NCBI RefSeq assembly: GCF_026153355.1
Contig: NZ_CP110636.1
Span: 6,076,001 to 6,140,000, forward strand
Reading direction: 5' to 3'
Origin: Streptomyces endophytica
GTDB lineage: Bacteria > Actinomycetota > Actinomycetes > Streptomycetales > Streptomycetaceae
DNA length: 64,000 bases
Shown: positions 42,254 to 50,392 of the stretch, in pieces
How positions within the stretch are numbered: the first letter of the stretch is position 1
Layout of the letters: each line of letters starts with the position of its first letter
Made by a program: the position numbers and the translations under genes
The notes under the pieces: generated by a model
Told to the model about the DNA's origin: nothing
The model's database searches: none
What the model saw: the letters and a program-made list of their open reading frames with translations, nothing else

Positions 42254-42881
42254 TCACATTCCGTGATCGGCCGCCTCCCCGGCGTCGAATTCCAGCCCGA
42301 CGTGATCCTCCACCGCCCGGCACCCCACCCGCTGGTGGAGCGCATTACCGGTGGCGTTGGCGAGGTCGGTGAACAGCACCACCTCCTGGGCGCCGGAGGA
42401 CCGGACGGCGGCCGACACCGCCGCGGTGACCGCCCCGGCGAAACCGCGTCCGCGCAGCTCGGGCGGGGTGTGGACGGGGCGACCCGAGCCAGGCCGGCCG
42501 GCGTGCGGGTGACGCAGGGCCATCGAGACCCTGCCAGGCGGCGGCGCAGGCCTCGGCGGCGGGCCGGCAGCCGTTCACCCCGGCGGGCCGGGGCCGCTCG
42601 CGCGCCAGTACGTCGGCCGGTGCGACGGCCGCGGCGTCCGGCATCGGGGAGAGCAGGACCGGCCGCGGCGGGGTCCGAAGGAACGCGGCCGCGGTTTCCC
42701 CCCGTCCGTCCGGCCGCCACCATCCGTAGGCCGGGGCGTCGTCCCCGTACGCGTCGGGGCCGCGCGTCCGCGGGGCGGAGGCCGCCGAGAGCAGCACCGT
42801 GTGGGCGACCGGCCGGCCGCGCAGGAACTCCCCCGCGGCCGCCTCGAACGCGTCCGGGTCCCGGGTCGTGGTCCACGTCAT
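42254..42881 (-). pseudogene. GNAT-type acetyltransferase relic with two frame changes and an internal deletion
   Basis: The N-terminal part (ATG 42881: DPDAFEAAAGEFLRGRPVAHT ... NGCRPAAEACAAAWQG) and the C-terminal acetyl-CoA binding part (VHTPPELRGRGFAGAVTAAVS to TGA 42254) are in different frames, and a short piece between them (TRTPAGLARVAP) is in the third frame. About 70 residues of the usual core between these parts are absent. So at least two frame changes plus a deletion of roughly 200 bp are needed, making this a genuine decayed gene, unlike the single-base breaks elsewhere in the window. It was probably a small-molecule or protein acetyltransferase. Confidence 0.75.
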
Positions 42882-42959
42882 GCCTCCGCCTGGCGCGCGG
42901 GTGGCCGCCGGTGCGGCCGGTTTTTCGGTGCCGGGCCGGCGGTGCCTCCCGGGTGCCCG

Positions 42960-44366
42960 TCAGAGCGGTTCGACGACCGCCGGCGGGGCGGGCAGCGCGG
43001 GGCGGCGGGGCAGCAGGACCGTGCGCAGCAGGACCCGCGGGGTGACCAGCCGGGCGGGCGGGGCGGTGAGGCAGACGACGTCCCGGAAGGCCGCGCCGAC
43101 CACGGGGTCGATGGCGGCGCGCACGGTGAGCCGGTCGAGATACCAGGTGCCGAGCCGCTCGCCGAGGCCCGCGCGGGCGCCGCCGCCATCGGCGTACGGG
43201 CGGTCCGCGCCCACCGCGGCGAGCCAGGCGGTGTCCGCGGCGCGGGCCACCGCGCGCTGGGCCTCGGCCGCGACGCCGGGCCGCGGTCCGCCGCGGGCCG
43301 CCAGCGTGCCGCGCACCGCCAGCGCGCCCAGTGCGGCGACCGCCATGCCCTGTCCGTACACGGGGTTGAAGGTGCAGCCGGCGTCCCCCAGGACGAGCAG
43401 GCCCTCGGGCAGGGCGCCGGGCCGCTCGAAGCGCCGGCGGCGGTTGCAGGTGTCGCGGAAGCCGTGCACCGGGGAGAGCGGTTCGGCCCGCGCGAGCAGT
43501 TCGTGGACGTACGGGTCGCCGACGGTGGCGGTGAAGGCGGTGAACTCCGCCGGGTCCGTGGGCGGGTGGTGCCCGCGCACCCCGGACAGCGTCAGCAGCC
43601 AGTTGCCGTCCTCGACGGGGACGTAGGCGGCACCGCGCGGACAGCCCGGCCAGCCGGGGACGTTGACCCCCACGTCGGGCGCGGCGTCCGGGTCCTTGGG
43701 GCGGTACATCCGGGTGGCGTAGGCGAGCCCGGAGTCGACGGTCTCCTCCTCGGGGGCGGGTCGGCCCAGTGCGGCGTACCACTGGGGCGTGCGGGAGCCG
43801 CGGCCGGAGGCGTCCACGACGAGGCCGGCCGGCAGTTCGCGCACGGCGCGGGTGCCGGCCGCGCCGTCCCGGGCGCGGATGCGGACCCCGGTGACCCGGT
43901 CGGCGGTCCCGGTGAGGCCGATGACCTCGGTGGCCTCCAGGACCTCGACGCGGGTGGGCGAACCGGCGGCCGCCCGCAGTGCCCGTTCGCGGACCACGGC
44001 GTCCAGCACCGGCCGGGTGACGCTGAGCGTCGGATGGCGGCGCTCGTCGAACCGGCGCTGCCAGCCGGCGGGCGTACGGGTGAGCAGATCGCGCGGCAGG
44101 TACAGGTCGCGGGCGCCCGCCTCGGTGAGCGCGGCGACGGTGCCGGGCAGCATTTCCTCCAGGGCGCGCCGGCCGCCGCTGAGGAGGATGTGCAGATGGC
44201 GGGCCTGGGGGACGCCCTTGCGGAAGGCGCGGCCCTGCGGGTAGCGGTCGCGTTCGACGACGGTGACCGTGTCGACGTGGCCGGTGAGGGCGGTGACGGC
44301 CAGCATGCCGGCGAGGCCGCCGCCGATGACCAGCGCGGTCCGCCCGCCATTGGAGTGCTCTGCCAT
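42960..44366 (-). CDS. FAD-dependent monooxygenase / halogenase-like oxidoreductase
   Basis: 468 residues. N-terminal Rossmann GGGLAGMLAVTAL binds FAD; QARHLHILLSGG and a GDAGCTFNPVYGQGM motif near residue 330 match the flavin-monooxygenase group (tryptophan halogenase and geranylgeranyl reductase relatives). No NADPH-binding second Rossmann or halogenase WxWxIP motif was seen. ATG 44366. A TTGACA promoter lies in the long upstream gap (44513-44542). No biosynthetic partners are adjacent, so its substrate is unknown. Confidence 0.85.
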   Translation of the reverse strand: MAEHSNGGRTALVIGGGLAGMLAVTALTGHVDTVTVVERDRYPQGRAFRKGVPQARHLHILLSGGRRALEEMLPGTVAALTEAGARDLYLPRDLLTRTPAGWQRRFDERRHPTLSVTRPVLDAVVRERALRAAAGSPTRVEVLEATEVIGLTGTADRVTGVRIRARDGAAGTRAVRELPAGLVVDASGRGSRTPQWYAALGRPAPEEETVDSGLAYATRMYRPKDPDAAPDVGVNVPGWPGCPRGAAYVPVEDGNWLLTLSGVRGHHPPTDPAEFTAFTATVGDPYVHELLARAEPLSPVHGFRDTCNRRRRFERPGALPEGLLVLGDAGCTFNPVYGQGMAVAALGALAVRGTLAARGGPRPGVAAEAQRAVARAADTAWLAAVGADRPYADGGGARAGLGERLGTWYLDRLTVRAAIDPVVGAAFRDVVCLTAPPARLVTPRVLLRTVLLPRRPALPAPPAVVEPL

Positions 44367-44758
44367 GCCCGCCTCACTCGCCCGCCGGGCCGTGCCGGCC
44401 GCCGCCCGGTCCGCTCGCCGCCGTGCCCGAAACCCTTTCGCCGGACCCGGCCACAGTTGGCCCGGGCCCGCAACGGAGCACCGCCCGCGGGTCCCGATCA
44501 GATCCGTCCCTCAGACTTCAGTGCGGCCGTCGGCCGTGTCAACCACCCTTGCCGCCAGGGGAGTCGGGCCGCCGCGGCGCCGCACGGAAGCCGGCGCGGA
44601 GCCGCCGCCGGCACCCGGTCCGCGCCGGTCACGGTGCACCGGCGGGGTGTCTCGCACGTCATTTCCCCCCTCGTGCCACCCCCGCCCCCGACATCCCGGT
44701 TTCGGGCGCGGCTGCGTCTAGACTCCCGGCAGCAGCGGACGCACCCGGTCCGCAAACG
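44367..44758. other. Long divergent intergenic region
   Basis: 392 bp between the FAD monooxygenase (left) and PfkB kinase (right) genes. Besides the TTGACA promoter on the minus strand, it holds GC-rich inverted repeats but no gene. TAGACT (44719-44724) could be a -10 element for the kinase; no good -35 was found. Confidence 0.4.
44513..44542 (-). promoter_or_regulatory. Putative promoter of the FAD monooxygenase gene
   Basis: On the minus strand TTGACA (44537-44542) and AAGTCT (44513-44518) are 18 bp apart, with the inverted repeat GGCCGACGGCC in the spacer, a possible operator. The leader would be about 140 nt. Confidence 0.4.
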
Positions 44759-44796
44759 GTCTCACCAGCAAGGGATTCGTCTCACCAGCAAGGGAT
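44759..44796 (+). repeat. 20-bp tandem duplication upstream of the kinase gene
   Basis: GTCTCACCAGCAAGGGAT occurs at 44759-44776 and again at 44779-44796, a period of 20 bp. Each copy contains AAGGG, so the duplication places two ribosome-site-like elements before GTG 44809. Confidence 0.75.
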
Positions 44797-44808
44797 GCAG
44801 GGACGCTT

Positions 44809-45786
44809 GTGACATTCCAGCAGGTATCTGAGCCGTATGACGCATATGACGTACTCGTCGTGGGCGGGTCGGGCGTGGACACCGTCGTGCCGGTCGGCGC
44901 GCTGCCCGTGCCGCCCGCCGATTCCCATCCGGTCCCGCCCATCAGGGAATGGGCCGGCCACACCGGCACCGGTGTCGCGCTGGGCTGCGCGGCGCTCGGA
45001 CTGACCACCGGATTCGTGGACTTCATCGGCGACGACCCTCCCGGGGCCCTGGTCCGCGAGCGGCTGGCCGGCACCGGTGTGGACTTCCGCCCGCTGGTCT
45101 CCCCGCACGGCACCCGGCGCGCGGTCAACCTCGTCGCCCCCGACGGCCGCCGGATGTCCTTCTACGACGGGCGTGACCCGCTCGACCTGCGGATGCCGCC
45201 GGAGCACTATCTTCCGGTGCTGCGCCGGGCCCGGCACGTGCACCTGTCGATCAGCCACTTCGCCCGCTTCCTCTACGACGACATCGAGGCGCTCGGCCTT
45301 CCGGTCTCCACCGATCTGCACGACTGGGACGGTCTGACGGACCACCACCGGGAGTTCGCCTTCCGCTCGGACCTGGTGTTCCTGAGCACGGCCGGGGCGG
45401 GCGAGCGGATCGGGGACGTGATGCGGGACATCCTCCGGCAGGGGCGGGCCCGGGCGGTCGTGGCGACGGCCGGCGCGGGCGGGGCGTATCTGCTCACGCC
45501 CGACGACCGGACCCCGCGGCCGGTGCCGGCCGTGGCGCCGCCGGGCCCCGTCGTGGACAGCAACGGCGCCGGCGACGCCTTCGTCTGCGGCTTCCTCCAC
45601 GGCCGGCTCGCGGGCCGCGAACTGGAGGACTGCGCGCGCCTGGGCGCGGTCGCGGGGGCGTACGCGTGCACCTCGCCGGGCACCCACACCGCGCTCATCG
45701 GCCCGGAGGGCTTGCGCGGTGTCGTGCCCGAGCCCGCGGCGGCGGCCGAGCCGGCCGGTCAGTCCTTGCGGCCGACCCCGCCGTAG
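44809..45786 (+). CDS. PfkB-family carbohydrate kinase
   Basis: 325 residues of the ribokinase/PfkB fold. Substrate-binding GGSGVDTVV block, GWAGHTGTGVALGCAALGL, the lid, and the anion-hole/catalytic motif DSNGAGDAFVCGF near residue 245, where the base Asp is in GAGD (Asn replaces the more common Thr). GTG 44809 follows CAGGGA. Phosphorylates a sugar or sugar-like compound with ATP. It overlaps the end of the convergent methyltransferase gene by 28 bp. Substrate unknown. Confidence 0.86.
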   Translation: MTFQQVSEPYDAYDVLVVGGSGVDTVVPVGALPVPPADSHPVPPIREWAGHTGTGVALGCAALGLTTGFVDFIGDDPPGALVRERLAGTGVDFRPLVSPHGTRRAVNLVAPDGRRMSFYDGRDPLDLRMPPEHYLPVLRRARHVHLSISHFARFLYDDIEALGLPVSTDLHDWDGLTDHHREFAFRSDLVFLSTAGAGERIGDVMRDILRQGRARAVVATAGAGGAYLLTPDDRTPRPVPAVAPPGPVVDSNGAGDAFVCGFLHGRLAGRELEDCARLGAVAGAYACTSPGTHTALIGPEGLRGVVPEPAAAAEPAGQSLRPTPP

Positions 45787-46664
45787 AAGATGGTGTTGTT
45801 GAGTTCCTCGGCATCGGGCACCGGTCCGTCCGGCCGCCACAGCGGGACGCGGACCACGCCCGGGTCGAGGAGGGTGAACGGCCCGAAGAGCGGCTCGATG
45901 CCGGCCTTGGAGCGCAGGTTGAGGCTGGCGGTGGCGCTCTTGTAGACGTCCTCCACGCCTGCTCGGGCGACCTCGTCGGTACGGCCGCCGGGGTAGCCCT
46001 CGTAGGGTTCGCCGGTGGCGTGCGACAGGACGAGGTGGCTACCGGCGGGGAGCGCCTCGGCGAGGGTCGCGATCACGCCGGCCGGGTCCTCGGCGTCCCG
46101 GAGGAAGTGCAGGACGGCGACGAGCAGCAGCGCCACGGGTTCGTCGAAGTCGATCAGCTCGCGGACCACGGGATGGTCCAGGATCGCCTTGGGGTCGCGG
46201 ACGTCACCGAGCACGAAGCCGGTCCGCTCCGTGTTGGTGAGCCGGGCCCCGGCGTGGGTGGCGACGATCGGGTCGTTGTCGACGTAGACGACCCGGCAGT
46301 CGGGGGCGGCCTCGCGGGCCACCTCGTGGGTGTTGGGCGAGGTCGGGATGCCGGTGCCGAGGTCGATGAGCTGGCGGACGCCGGCGCCGACGACGGTGCG
46401 CACCGCGCGCCGCAGGAAGGCGCGGTTGGCGCGGGCGCTGAGCCGTACCTGGGGGTGGACCTCGATGACGCGCCCGGCGGCCACCCGGTCGACCTCGTAG
46501 TTGTCCCAGCCGCCGAGGTAGTAGTCGTACATCCGGGCCGGGTGCGGCCGGCTGGTGTCGATCTCCTCGGCCGAGAAGCCGGTGTGCTCCGGGCCGGGGG
46601 CGTACGGCCCGAATTCCGGTACCTCGAACTCCTCGTTCTCCGGGGGGAGTTGCTGCCCGCTCAT
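45759..46664 (-). CDS. SAM-dependent methyltransferase, SAV2177/DUF574 family
   Basis: 301 residues, matching the DUF574 methyltransferases abundant in Streptomyces: N-terminal IDTSRPHPARMYDYYLGGWDNYEVDR, SAM-binding IDLGTGIPTSPNTHEVA, then VVYVDNDPIVATHA. The start ATG 46664 overlaps the stop of the DUF397 gene (ATGA), so it is translationally coupled to that regulator module. Substrate unknown. Confidence 0.9.
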   Translation of the reverse strand: MSGQQLPPENEEFEVPEFGPYAPGPEHTGFSAEEIDTSRPHPARMYDYYLGGWDNYEVDRVAAGRVIEVHPQVRLSARANRAFLRRAVRTVVGAGVRQLIDLGTGIPTSPNTHEVAREAAPDCRVVYVDNDPIVATHAGARLTNTERTGFVLGDVRDPKAILDHPVVRELIDFDEPVALLLVAVLHFLRDAEDPAGVIATLAEALPAGSHLVLSHATGEPYEGYPGGRTDEVARAGVEDVYKSATASLNLRSKAGIEPLFGPFTLLDPGVVRVPLWRPDGPVPDAEELNNTIFYGGVGRKD

Positions 46665-46942
46665 GCCGTCCTCCGCTCGGCGCACCGGCCGGCCGGTGCC
46701 GCGGTGAGCAGGAAGTCGGCGTGGCCGGCCTTGGCGCCCTCGATGAAGCTGACCATTTCGCGGTGGGTGTAGATCAGCGCCGGGCCGTCCGGGTCGGTGG
46801 ACTGGCGCAGGGCGATCCGGCCGTCCCCCAGCCGCATGGCCTCGACGCATTCGCCACCGTTTCCGCCGCTCCACGGTTTGTGCCAGCCCTCTGTGCCCAG
46901 TTCTTTGGCGGGCATGCCGTTGTAGATGCGTATGCGATCCAT
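46661..46942 (-). CDS. DUF397 small developmental-type protein
   Basis: 93 residues. DUF397 core: WHKPWSGGNGGECVEAMRLGDGRIALRQSTDPDGPALIYTHREMVSFI. ATG 46942; the gene begins 7 bp after the XRE gene and overlaps the methyltransferase start. DUF397 proteins pair with WhiJ-like XRE regulators in Streptomyces; they are thought to modulate their partner's DNA binding. One of a large paralogous family. Confidence 0.88.
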   Translation of the reverse strand: MDRIRIYNGMPAKELGTEGWHKPWSGGNGGECVEAMRLGDGRIALRQSTDPDGPALIYTHREMVSFIEGAKAGHADFLLTAAPAGRCAERRTA

Positions 46943-46949
46943 GGGGGGT

Positions 46950-47816
46950 TCAGATCTCCTTGCGAAAGCCACCCAGAATGGCCTCGGTGGTGTGTGCCGG
47001 CGCGGCCTGCGCACACATCCGGTCCAGGGCCTCCAGGTACTGCGAGACGTCGTTGCGCTGGTCGAAGTACACGGCTCCGACGAGGCTTTCCGTGTAGGCG
47101 ATGTCCGGGAGTTCCGGGATCGGGAAACGGAAGATGTGGAAGGGCCCGTACATGGCGGGGTGCGGGCCGGCGGCGAAGGGCATCACCTGCAGCCGCACGT
47201 TGGGCAGCGCGGTGGCCTCCATGAGCCGGGTGATCTGGTCGCGCATCACCTTGGGCCCGCCGATCGGGCGCCGCAGGACGGTCTCGTCCATGACCACCCA
47301 GAGCATCGGCGCGTTGTCGCGGGTCAGCAGGGACTGCCGTTCCCTGCGCAGGGCGACGATGCGGTCGATCTCCGCGCCGGAGGCGTGCGGCATCCCGGCG
47401 CGGAGCACGGCGGTGGCGTAGTCCTCGGTCTGCAGCAGTCCGGGGACGTAGTGCGGCTGGTAGGCGCGGATGAGGTTGGCCTCGCCCTCCAGGCTGACGA
47501 AGGCGCTGAACCACTCGGGGAGGACGTCCCGGAAGCGGTGCCACCAGCCGGGTTTGTTGGCCTCGCGGGCCAGGCCCAGGAAGCCCTCGATCTCCTCCTC
47601 GTCGGTGACGCCGTAGGTCGCCAACAGCTTCTCGACGTAGGGGAGTTTGAGGCCGACCTCGGCCTTCTCCATCCGCCGGACCGTGGCGTGGGTCACGTCG
47701 AGCGCCGCCGCGGCCTGCTCGTAGGAGAGTCCCGCCTTCTCGCGCAGGTCCTGCAGTCGCTTGCCGAGCACCACCCGCAGGACGGTCGGTGCGCCTGCCG
47801 ACCGTGGGTCCGCCAC
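46950..47816 (-). CDS. WhiJ-like XRE regulator with DUF5753 domain
   Basis: 288 residues: XRE HTH at about 12-75 (LRVVLGKRLQDLREKAGLSYEQAAAAL...VRRMEKAE), then a DUF5753 domain (WFSAFVSLEGEANLIRAYQPHYVPGLLQTEDYA ... SLVGAVYFDQ). GTG 47816 follows GGAGG. With the DUF397 gene 7 bp downstream and an RsbW-like ATPase gene divergent, it forms the WhiJ/AbaA-type set known from Streptomyces developmental control. Confidence 0.9.
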   Translation of the reverse strand: MADPRSAGAPTVLRVVLGKRLQDLREKAGLSYEQAAAALDVTHATVRRMEKAEVGLKLPYVEKLLATYGVTDEEEIEGFLGLAREANKPGWWHRFRDVLPEWFSAFVSLEGEANLIRAYQPHYVPGLLQTEDYATAVLRAGMPHASGAEIDRIVALRRERQSLLTRDNAPMLWVVMDETVLRRPIGGPKVMRDQITRLMEATALPNVRLQVMPFAAGPHPAMYGPFHIFRFPIPELPDIAYTESLVGAVYFDQRNDVSQYLEALDRMCAQAAPAHTTEAILGGFRKEI

Positions 47817-47916
47817 GTCCGATCGCCTCCAACTGACTTCAGTGTTCAGCAGTGTGTCATGCCGTCAGCAGGACGAACAGACTGCACTGACGATTCTGCA
47901 AATTACAGAGTGATCC

Positions 47917-47946
47917 TTGCCATCGGTGACTGACATCGCACATAGT
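47917..47946 (+). promoter_or_regulatory. Putative leaderless promoter of the ATPase-domain gene
   Basis: TTGCCA (47917-47922) and CATAGT (47941-47946) are 18 bp apart. A start seven bases past the -10 element is GTG 47953, chosen as the coding start, so the mRNA would be leaderless. Confidence 0.45.
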
Positions 47947-47952
47947 TACGGC

Positions 47953-48417
47953 GTGGCTTCCTCCAACAACGCTCCTTTGTTAGGGCGCTGCGGCGGCTTC
48001 GTCGCCCAGCACCCGCAGGACGCGTTCCACTTGCCGGCGCGACGCACGTCCGTCCCCGAGGCGCGCAGACGCGTCCAGACGCTGCTCGCCGAGTGGGGCG
48101 CGGCTCAACAGGTCCGCGACGACGTGGAGTTGGTGGTCTCCGAGCTGTTCACCAATGCCGTGCGGCACACCGGCAGCGAGAAGGTCGGCTGTGAAATCGC
48201 CCTCATCGGTGCGCACCTGCGCATAGAGATCACGGACGAGGGCGACCCCGGGGGTTCGGCACCGCAGGTCCAGCCGGGCAGCCCGGACCAGGAGTGCGGC
48301 CGCGGGCTGTTCCTGGTCGGCGCGCTCTCCGACAGCTGGGGCTCGCGCCCGGCCGACAGCGGGCGGGGACGCGTGGTCTGGGCAGACCTGCCGTACTCCA
48401 GCGCTCCGGCACACTGA
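47953..48417 (+). CDS. Anti-sigma-like ATP-binding (HATPase) regulatory protein
   Basis: 154 residues, a single RsbW/SpoIIAB-like GHKL ATPase domain: N-box VVSELFTNAVRHTG, ITDEGDPGG, and a G-box ECGRGLFLVGALSDSWG. The start is GTG 47953 because promoter spacing fits it; GTG 47926 or TTG 47917 would give longer N-termini. Divergent from the WhiJ-like regulator and likely part of that module; it may hold a sigma factor or act on the DUF397/XRE pair. Confidence 0.84.
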   Translation: MASSNNAPLLGRCGGFVAQHPQDAFHLPARRTSVPEARRRVQTLLAEWGAAQQVRDDVELVVSELFTNAVRHTGSEKVGCEIALIGAHLRIEITDEGDPGGSAPQVQPGSPDQECGRGLFLVGALSDSWGSRPADSGRGRVVWADLPYSSAPAH

Positions 48418-48447
48418 GGCCCCGTTCCGCCGCCGGCGGACGGGGCC
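48418..48447. terminator. Bidirectional terminator
   Basis: GGCCCCG/CGGGGCC with inner TCCGCC/GGCGGA, a 13-bp stem with one unpaired base and a 3-nt loop, between two convergent genes, followed by TTCGTC. Confidence 0.7.
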
Positions 48448-48459
48448 TTCGTCAATGGT

Positions 48460-49302
48460 TCAGAGCGGCAGCAGGTCGGGCCGCTTGGGTTCGACGTGGT
48501 CGCCGGAGGACTCGCCACGCAACCGGCGCCCGATCCACGGCACGAGGTGTTCCCGGGCCCAGTGGATGTTGTTCCGCCGCGCCTCGGCGGCCGACCGCTC
48601 CATCTCCGGCGGCCAGGGCTGGTCCGGGTCGGCCGGCACCCGCAGGCCGAGCACCTGGGCGGCGCGCAGCGCCACGCGGGTGTGGCCGTCGGCCGACAGA
48701 TGCAGCCGGTCCTCGCTCCAGGCCCGCCGGTCCTGTACGGACTTCAGCGACCACAGGTCGAGCACCGGGCAGCCGTGCCGGTCCGCGATGGCCCGGACGT
48801 GCGCCGTGTAGGTGGCGATCTTCCCGCGCAGGAGACCGAGCACCGGGACCCCGCGGGTGTCGAAGCCGGTGCAGAGCAGGACCGTGCCGACCGAGGCGCG
48901 CAGATCGGCCACCGCCGCCTCGTACCGCTCGGCGACCGCGTCCGGGTCGGAGCCCGGCCGCAGGATGTCGTTGCCGCCGGCACAGAACGTCACCAGGTCA
49001 GGGGCGAGCTCCTTGGCCCGCGGCACCTGTTCCTCGACGATCTGGTCCAGCAGCCGCCCCCTGATGGCGAGGTTGGCGTAGCGGAAGGCACCCTCCGCCT
49101 GCTGGTCCGAGAGCAGGACCGCGAGCCGGTCCGCCCAACCGATGTACACCCCGTCAGGGCCGGGATCCCCGACCCCCTCTGTGAAGCTGTCCCCGACGGC
49201 TGCGTACGACCCGATGGCACCTGTGGCGCCTGTGATGAGGTCTTGCGACTCATCTGCAGCGCTCCTGGCGCCGCTGCTGATGTTCTTCGAATCGTCTGCC
49301 AC
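48460..49302 (-). CDS. SGNH/GDSL-family hydrolase
   Basis: 280 residues. Block I GDSFTEGVGDPGPDG carries the nucleophile Ser, block II AIRGRLLDQIV the Gly, block III CAGGNDILRP the Asn, and block V the Asp/His pair in SEDRLHLSADGHTRVA. No signal peptide; the N-terminal 30 residues are Ser/Ala-rich. GTG 49302 has no good ribosome site. A cytosolic esterase or lipase of unknown substrate. Confidence 0.87.
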   Translation of the reverse strand: MADDSKNISSGARSAADESQDLITGATGAIGSYAAVGDSFTEGVGDPGPDGVYIGWADRLAVLLSDQQAEGAFRYANLAIRGRLLDQIVEEQVPRAKELAPDLVTFCAGGNDILRPGSDPDAVAERYEAAVADLRASVGTVLLCTGFDTRGVPVLGLLRGKIATYTAHVRAIADRHGCPVLDLWSLKSVQDRRAWSEDRLHLSADGHTRVALRAAQVLGLRVPADPDQPWPPEMERSAAEARRNNIHWAREHLVPWIGRRLRGESSGDHVEPKRPDLLPL

Positions 49303-49554
49303 GTCAGGACATACTTCACCTCCAGAAGTGACCTACGCCACCGTAACCAGGGGTTGACGAGGCGTGATTAATGCCACCAGGTCAAATTCTGCTCAAGTTG
49401 GAATAAGAATCGGGCATGGGTTGCTTCTTGAGCGCTTCCTCGCGCCCTGCGGCGCTCCGATTGCGGCCTGATTTCCTCTTGCATCAATGTCGTATCGTCG
49501 GGACTGCCCGCCTCGTCGACGAGCAGCGTCGGCGACCGAACCAGAGGAGCGCCC

Positions 49555-50364
49555 GTGACGCAGCAGACGCCGCAGGTCCCGCAGGCCCAGCCGGAGCTCG
49601 CGGAGGTCCGCAACTTCCGCGACGTGGGCGGGCTGCCGACCGTGGACGGGCGTCGCGTACGGGAGGGCAGGCTGTTCCGCAGCGGACACCTCGCCCACGC
49701 CACGGCGGAGGACGCGGCGTTCCTGGCCGGCCTCGGGCTGCACACCATCTTCGACTTCCGCAACGCCTCGGACATCAAGCTGGAGGGCCCCGACGTCGCG
49801 CTGCCCGGCGTGCGCAACGTGAACATCCCGCTGACCGACCCGGCCGACGGCGCCGAGTTCTGGACGATGGTCCGCGACGGTGAACTGGATCAGCTGCGCA
49901 CCGCGCTCGGCGACGGCAAGGCCGCGGCCCGGATGGCCGCCACCTACCGGCACATCATCACCACCCGTACCGAGGACCACAGTCGGGTGCTGCACGCGCT
50001 CGCCGAGGACAGCGTCCCGGCGCTGATGCACTGTGCGGCCGGCAAGGACCGGGCGGGCCTGTCCGTGGCCGTGACCCTGCTGGCGGTCGGGGTGGAGCGG
50101 GACGCCATCGAGGCCGACTACCTCAAGTCCAACGACCCGCACCGCCGCTACAAGATCCGCCGCTCCGACAACTCCGCGGTCGGCATGTCGCAGGAGGTCA
50201 TGGAGCTGCTCTCGCCGCTGTTCGGCGCGCACACCGACTACCTCGCGGCCGCCTACGACGCGATCGAGCGGACCTGGGGCTCGACGGAGAAGTACCTGAC
50301 CGAGGGCCTGAAGCTGGCCCCCGAGACCCGCGAGCGGCTGCGCGACGCACTGCTGGCCGACTGA
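49555..50364 (+). CDS. Tyrosine-protein phosphatase (MptpB/IphP-like)
   Basis: 269 residues. N-terminal NFRDVGGLPTVDGRRVREGRLFRSGHL, IFDFRN, and the P-loop HCAAGKDRAG with Cys160 as nucleophile; the Lys-Asp after Gly is typical of bacterial IphP/MptpB enzymes that accept phospho-Tyr, phospho-Ser/Thr or phosphoinositides. GTG 49555 follows GAGGAG. Stands alone with a 250-bp leader region. May act on cell proteins; secretion was not seen. Confidence 0.88.
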   Translation: MTQQTPQVPQAQPELAEVRNFRDVGGLPTVDGRRVREGRLFRSGHLAHATAEDAAFLAGLGLHTIFDFRNASDIKLEGPDVALPGVRNVNIPLTDPADGAEFWTMVRDGELDQLRTALGDGKAAARMAATYRHIITTRTEDHSRVLHALAEDSVPALMHCAAGKDRAGLSVAVTLLAVGVERDAIEADYLKSNDPHRRYKIRRSDNSAVGMSQEVMELLSPLFGAHTDYLAAAYDAIERTWGSTEKYLTEGLKLAPETRERLRDALLAD

Positions 50365-50392
50365 CCGGACCCCCGGCCCCGGGCCCCTGGTT

